Shown: piece after piece, positions 61,179 to 64,000 of the stretch
How the letters are laid out: each line of letters opens with the position of its first letter
How positions within the stretch are numbered: position 1 is the stretch's first letter
Source of the DNA: Conoideocrella luteorostrata
Taxonomy: Eukaryota; Ascomycota; Sordariomycetes; Hypocreales; Clavicipitaceae
Assembly: GCA_032433595.1 (NCBI GenBank)
Contig: JASWJB010000050.1
Span: forward strand, 111,828-175,827
Direction: 5' to 3'
Length of the DNA stretch: 64,000 nucleotides
Notes under the pieces: model-generated
The model's input: the letters and a program-made list of their open reading frames with translations, nothing else
Told to the model about the DNA's origin: nothing
Databases searched by the model: none
Made by a program: the position numbers and the translations under genes

Positions 61179-64000
61179 GTATGGGTTGGTTCGCGGCTGA
61201 AATGTTCCAGGATTGCCGGATCCTGTTGTGAAGCAGTAGAGTCGACGAGTATGAGAAAAGGTTAAGAAACTACCTCGCAGCCTCTTTTCAATGAGACGAG
61301 AGATAACTTGCTCAAGAAGTGTGCGAAGTGCTTGAGTGAGGGTTTTGGGCCGACAATGCCAGAAAAGCGTTTTTGATCCAGGGCACAGTACACGGTGTAA
61401 GTGTTGCGTTGGTGGCCTTCTCCAAACACACCCCTCCTCTTGCCTTTTCGCAGTTGTTCAACAACCAGGAAAGCAAAATAATAAGAAACAGGCTTAATTC
61501 CCCAGCTGCCCTCGAAAGCTCATTCGGAATCGAACCATGGTTAAGAAACAAAAGGGCAACAGGAACCCAAAGCGGCCCTGGAAAACGAAAGAGACCTGGT
61601 TCGGCTGATATGAGGGACAGAGAGGGATATGGACGACGGTCTCGGCGTAAGTGGTATGGTTGGTGGATGGACGGAGTTCAAGGTTAAAACAGGGCTGTGG
61701 TTGGCTGGACGGTGCCAAGGCGAGGGCCACCACCAGTGGTTGCTGGCCGTGTTTATGCTTCTGGCTACCGGGTCAATCTGAACGAGTGCAATTGGCCCGC
61801 ACAAGGGGGGGGGCGTGTGGAAACAGTAGTTGATATGAAGGAGGAGTGAGTTAGAGGTGAAGGGGCCGGCAAGAAGACAGACAAAGCAGCTGGCAGGCAA
61901 GCTGGCTGGTTAGCAGGAGGAAGGCGCGCTGGAGGCACGCGGGGCAGGGGGTAGGAGCCGCGAATGGAGGATGGCATGATGGCGGTCCTAAGTACAACCT
62001 CGCAGGCGGCCCAAACAAAGTCAGAGGCACCTGGAATTGCAGGTGATATGATATGGACTGCATTCTGCCCAGGTCCTGTCTACATGCCCTTTGCGAGCCA
62101 CACATTAACCACACAAGCAAGAGGGATGGAGAGATGGAAGTTGTCCAACGAAAGCGACCAGGCGTCTCAAGTCAAAACAGAGCAGTGTACAATCATTTTA
62201 GGTTTTAACTCTTCAGGCGCACAAAAGGGAGAGCGAGCGAAATAGAAACCCATTCAGAATCAAGTCACTTTCATGTCAGATACAGCCTCCCTCCACCGCC
62301 ATGCATGCCGACACGGCCCAGTGCTTCTGTGCGTTACGGCTTTGGAAGCGTATTTTGAAACTACTTACGGAGGACACCACGCAGCTTTCGGTGTTTGGTG
62401 GCAATGCCTGTGAGCCAAATAGGTGACCAACAAGTCCCGCCGCTAGTGGCTGCGTTCGCTGATGGCAATACGTAGTGTCTGGCACCGACGACGAGGCCTG
62501 GCCACAAGAGGACCGTTAACCCAAGGTTTGCCTGGTCAAATGGGCGAAGCGGATCCGTTTTCAAAGCCCCTTGTCGGCTGGGTGTCTCCTCTCAGACATT
62601 TTAGGTCGCATGCTGTACGAAAGTAATAATATTACTGACAATCTAGGCGGAGAGTGGCACACCCACAGCCACCGTCCAAACCTGCTATGCTATTATGCAA
62701 CCGCAGCGCCTCCACGTCTGCCTCCTTCAGCAGCTGTGGGCTGGATTCCTCCGCCCTGTGGACCGAGTTCAGAATGTGGTGCTATTCTTCTCGTGGAGAA
62801 TGGCGTCGACCTGAATTGCTGAATTACTCGCGGGTTATGCAAAAACTTGTGGGCACTACATTATCGATACTAGACTCAGACCACTCATTCATTAATAACA
62901 GCCGCTCTTGTTTATCAAAAGCCCCCCCCCCATCTTCAATTAGCCGAGATATGAAAGAAGACTTGGGGGGTACGATTGAAAAGAAGTACTGTGTACTCCG
63001 TATACCTGCTGTTGATGGATCAACTGCCCATGCTAATTTGCAATACCATTACGATTCCACAGGGTTCAATTTGACCGGTATGACACGTTCCGTAACTTGA
63101 AAATGACTGCAGACCTCGGCGGATCACCGCCACCCATGGGGCAGCCTGCAACTAGCAGTCGATGTCACTGTTCTTGGAGGCTATACGGAGTAGTTGCACA
63201 AGCCACGCCCTGGATAGTGCGCCTACTGAGTTTGTCCCTGGCTTCCTACTCCGTACACGACAACCGGCAAATTGTATTTCTCCCACAGGTATGGGATGCA
63301 TACTTTTCTTGCTCCCCCACGCTTAGTAGTACTGATGTTACAAATATGTACCTTTCAGCTGGCACACCCGCTCTTAACACCCTATTTGAATGTTTGCTTC
63401 GCAAATGACCAAAATCGCGCCGAGCATCTAACAGCCGGAACATTCCAATCGCCCGTGGCTTCAGATCAGCTTCGATTGCATCCTGCACGAGCAGACTAAG
63501 GGAAGTCTCTGTACTCCGTAGGATCGTATTATCCGGAGCACGATTCGTCTGGGATATGGAACTAGGCACATGACGAGCAGACGACGAAAACTCTCATATA
63601 GATAGATAGATGCACGGACTAGCACGAGGACTGGAGACTCCCACATCGCTGCAACTTTGCTTGTTAGCCGTACTTCCTCCCCTGCACAACTTGGGCAAGG
63701 GCAGCAAGGAGGTGGGCCACACGCGCATCTGGCTTTGCTACCAGCTGACTGTCGCCGCGGCGCCATTGCTAATCACTCCTGCTGAAAGTCAGTTCTTCAG
63801 GTTTGGTTAACTTTTATTCATGTAAATCGAATTTTATTATCTGGTTTTATCTTTTATAGGTCTCCTCTTATTTTTTATTTTTTATTTTTTATTTTTTTTA
63901 CTTTTTTACTTATCCTCGCAAAATTTAGTGCGTCTTCCGCATTCTATGGCGTCTTTTAGATTTCTAATCTTCAATGCCGTTCCATGACTTCTCATCGTCC
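61179..64000. other. Region without a supported gene
   Basis: This is the cyclin upstream region followed by sequence with only short, domain-free open frames. TACTCCGTA/TACGGAGTA copies lie at 62994, 63184, 63247 and 63512. A T-rich ATTTTTT repeat array closes the window. Confidence 0.55.
63868..63908. repeat. ATTTTTT tandem array
   Basis: Successive TATTTTTT units give an almost pure A/T stretch on the window's right edge. Confidence 0.8.

Noticed and set aside
1..64000. tRNA, 5S rRNA and CRISPR-like arrays
   Set aside because: I looked for tRNA B-box-like sequences, the 5S start and regularly spaced repeats and saw none. A covariance-model scan would be needed to be certain about tRNAs and small nuclear RNAs.

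Overview
The window looks like a chromosome segment of a filamentous ascomycete. Genes are split by short GT-AG introns (about 50-100 nt, with a few longer ones). Intergenic spaces of 0.4-8 kb are rich in pyrimidine tracts, and the protein families are typical of Pezizomycotina. The protein sequences and the BRCT/SNF2/Dcn1 neighbourhood suggest a Sordariomycete, probably Hypocreales. That placement is an inference from impression, not from a search.

Region by region: 1-4.8 kb holds no supported gene. 4.8-10.1 kb carries a multi-exon Myb/SANT-like protein and the DEAD-box helicase Dbp9. 13.7-22.6 kb carries mainly cell-surface and secreted functions: a GPI-anchored GH16 CRH-type transglycosylase with a chitin-binding module, a Rossmann-fold oxidoreductase, a secreted beta-propeller lactonase-like protein, and a GPI-type aspartic protease convergent to it. 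25.4-26.8 kb has two small convergent single-pass membrane proteins. 28.9-30.2 kb is an aldo/keto reductase broken by an apparent one-base deletion.

30.5-42.8 kb is a compact conserved housekeeping block: RAD5, a complex I assembly factor of the NDUFAF6 type, mitochondrial ribosomal protein bS6m (MRP17), DCN1 and a four-BRCT DPB11/Rad4 protein. Two of its gene pairs share divergent promoters. 45.0-47.8 kb is a large coiled-coil protein with a six-cysteine motif. 47.8-55.9 kb is a gene desert with one possible decayed coding stretch. 55.9-61.2 kb has the chitin synthase chaperone CHS7 and a Pho80/Clg1-type cyclin. 61.2-64 kb has no supported gene.

Functionally, CRH, CHS7 and the aspartic protease bear on cell-wall assembly. 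RAD5 and DPB11 act in replication-stress tolerance, and DCN1 acts in cullin neddylation. The most striking non-genic signal is a 9-mer, TACTCCGTA/TACGGAGTA, seen about 30 times by eye where roughly 0.5 is expected. It is essentially confined to non-coding DNA and sometimes arranged as longer perfect palindromes. No clearly new multi-gene system was found.
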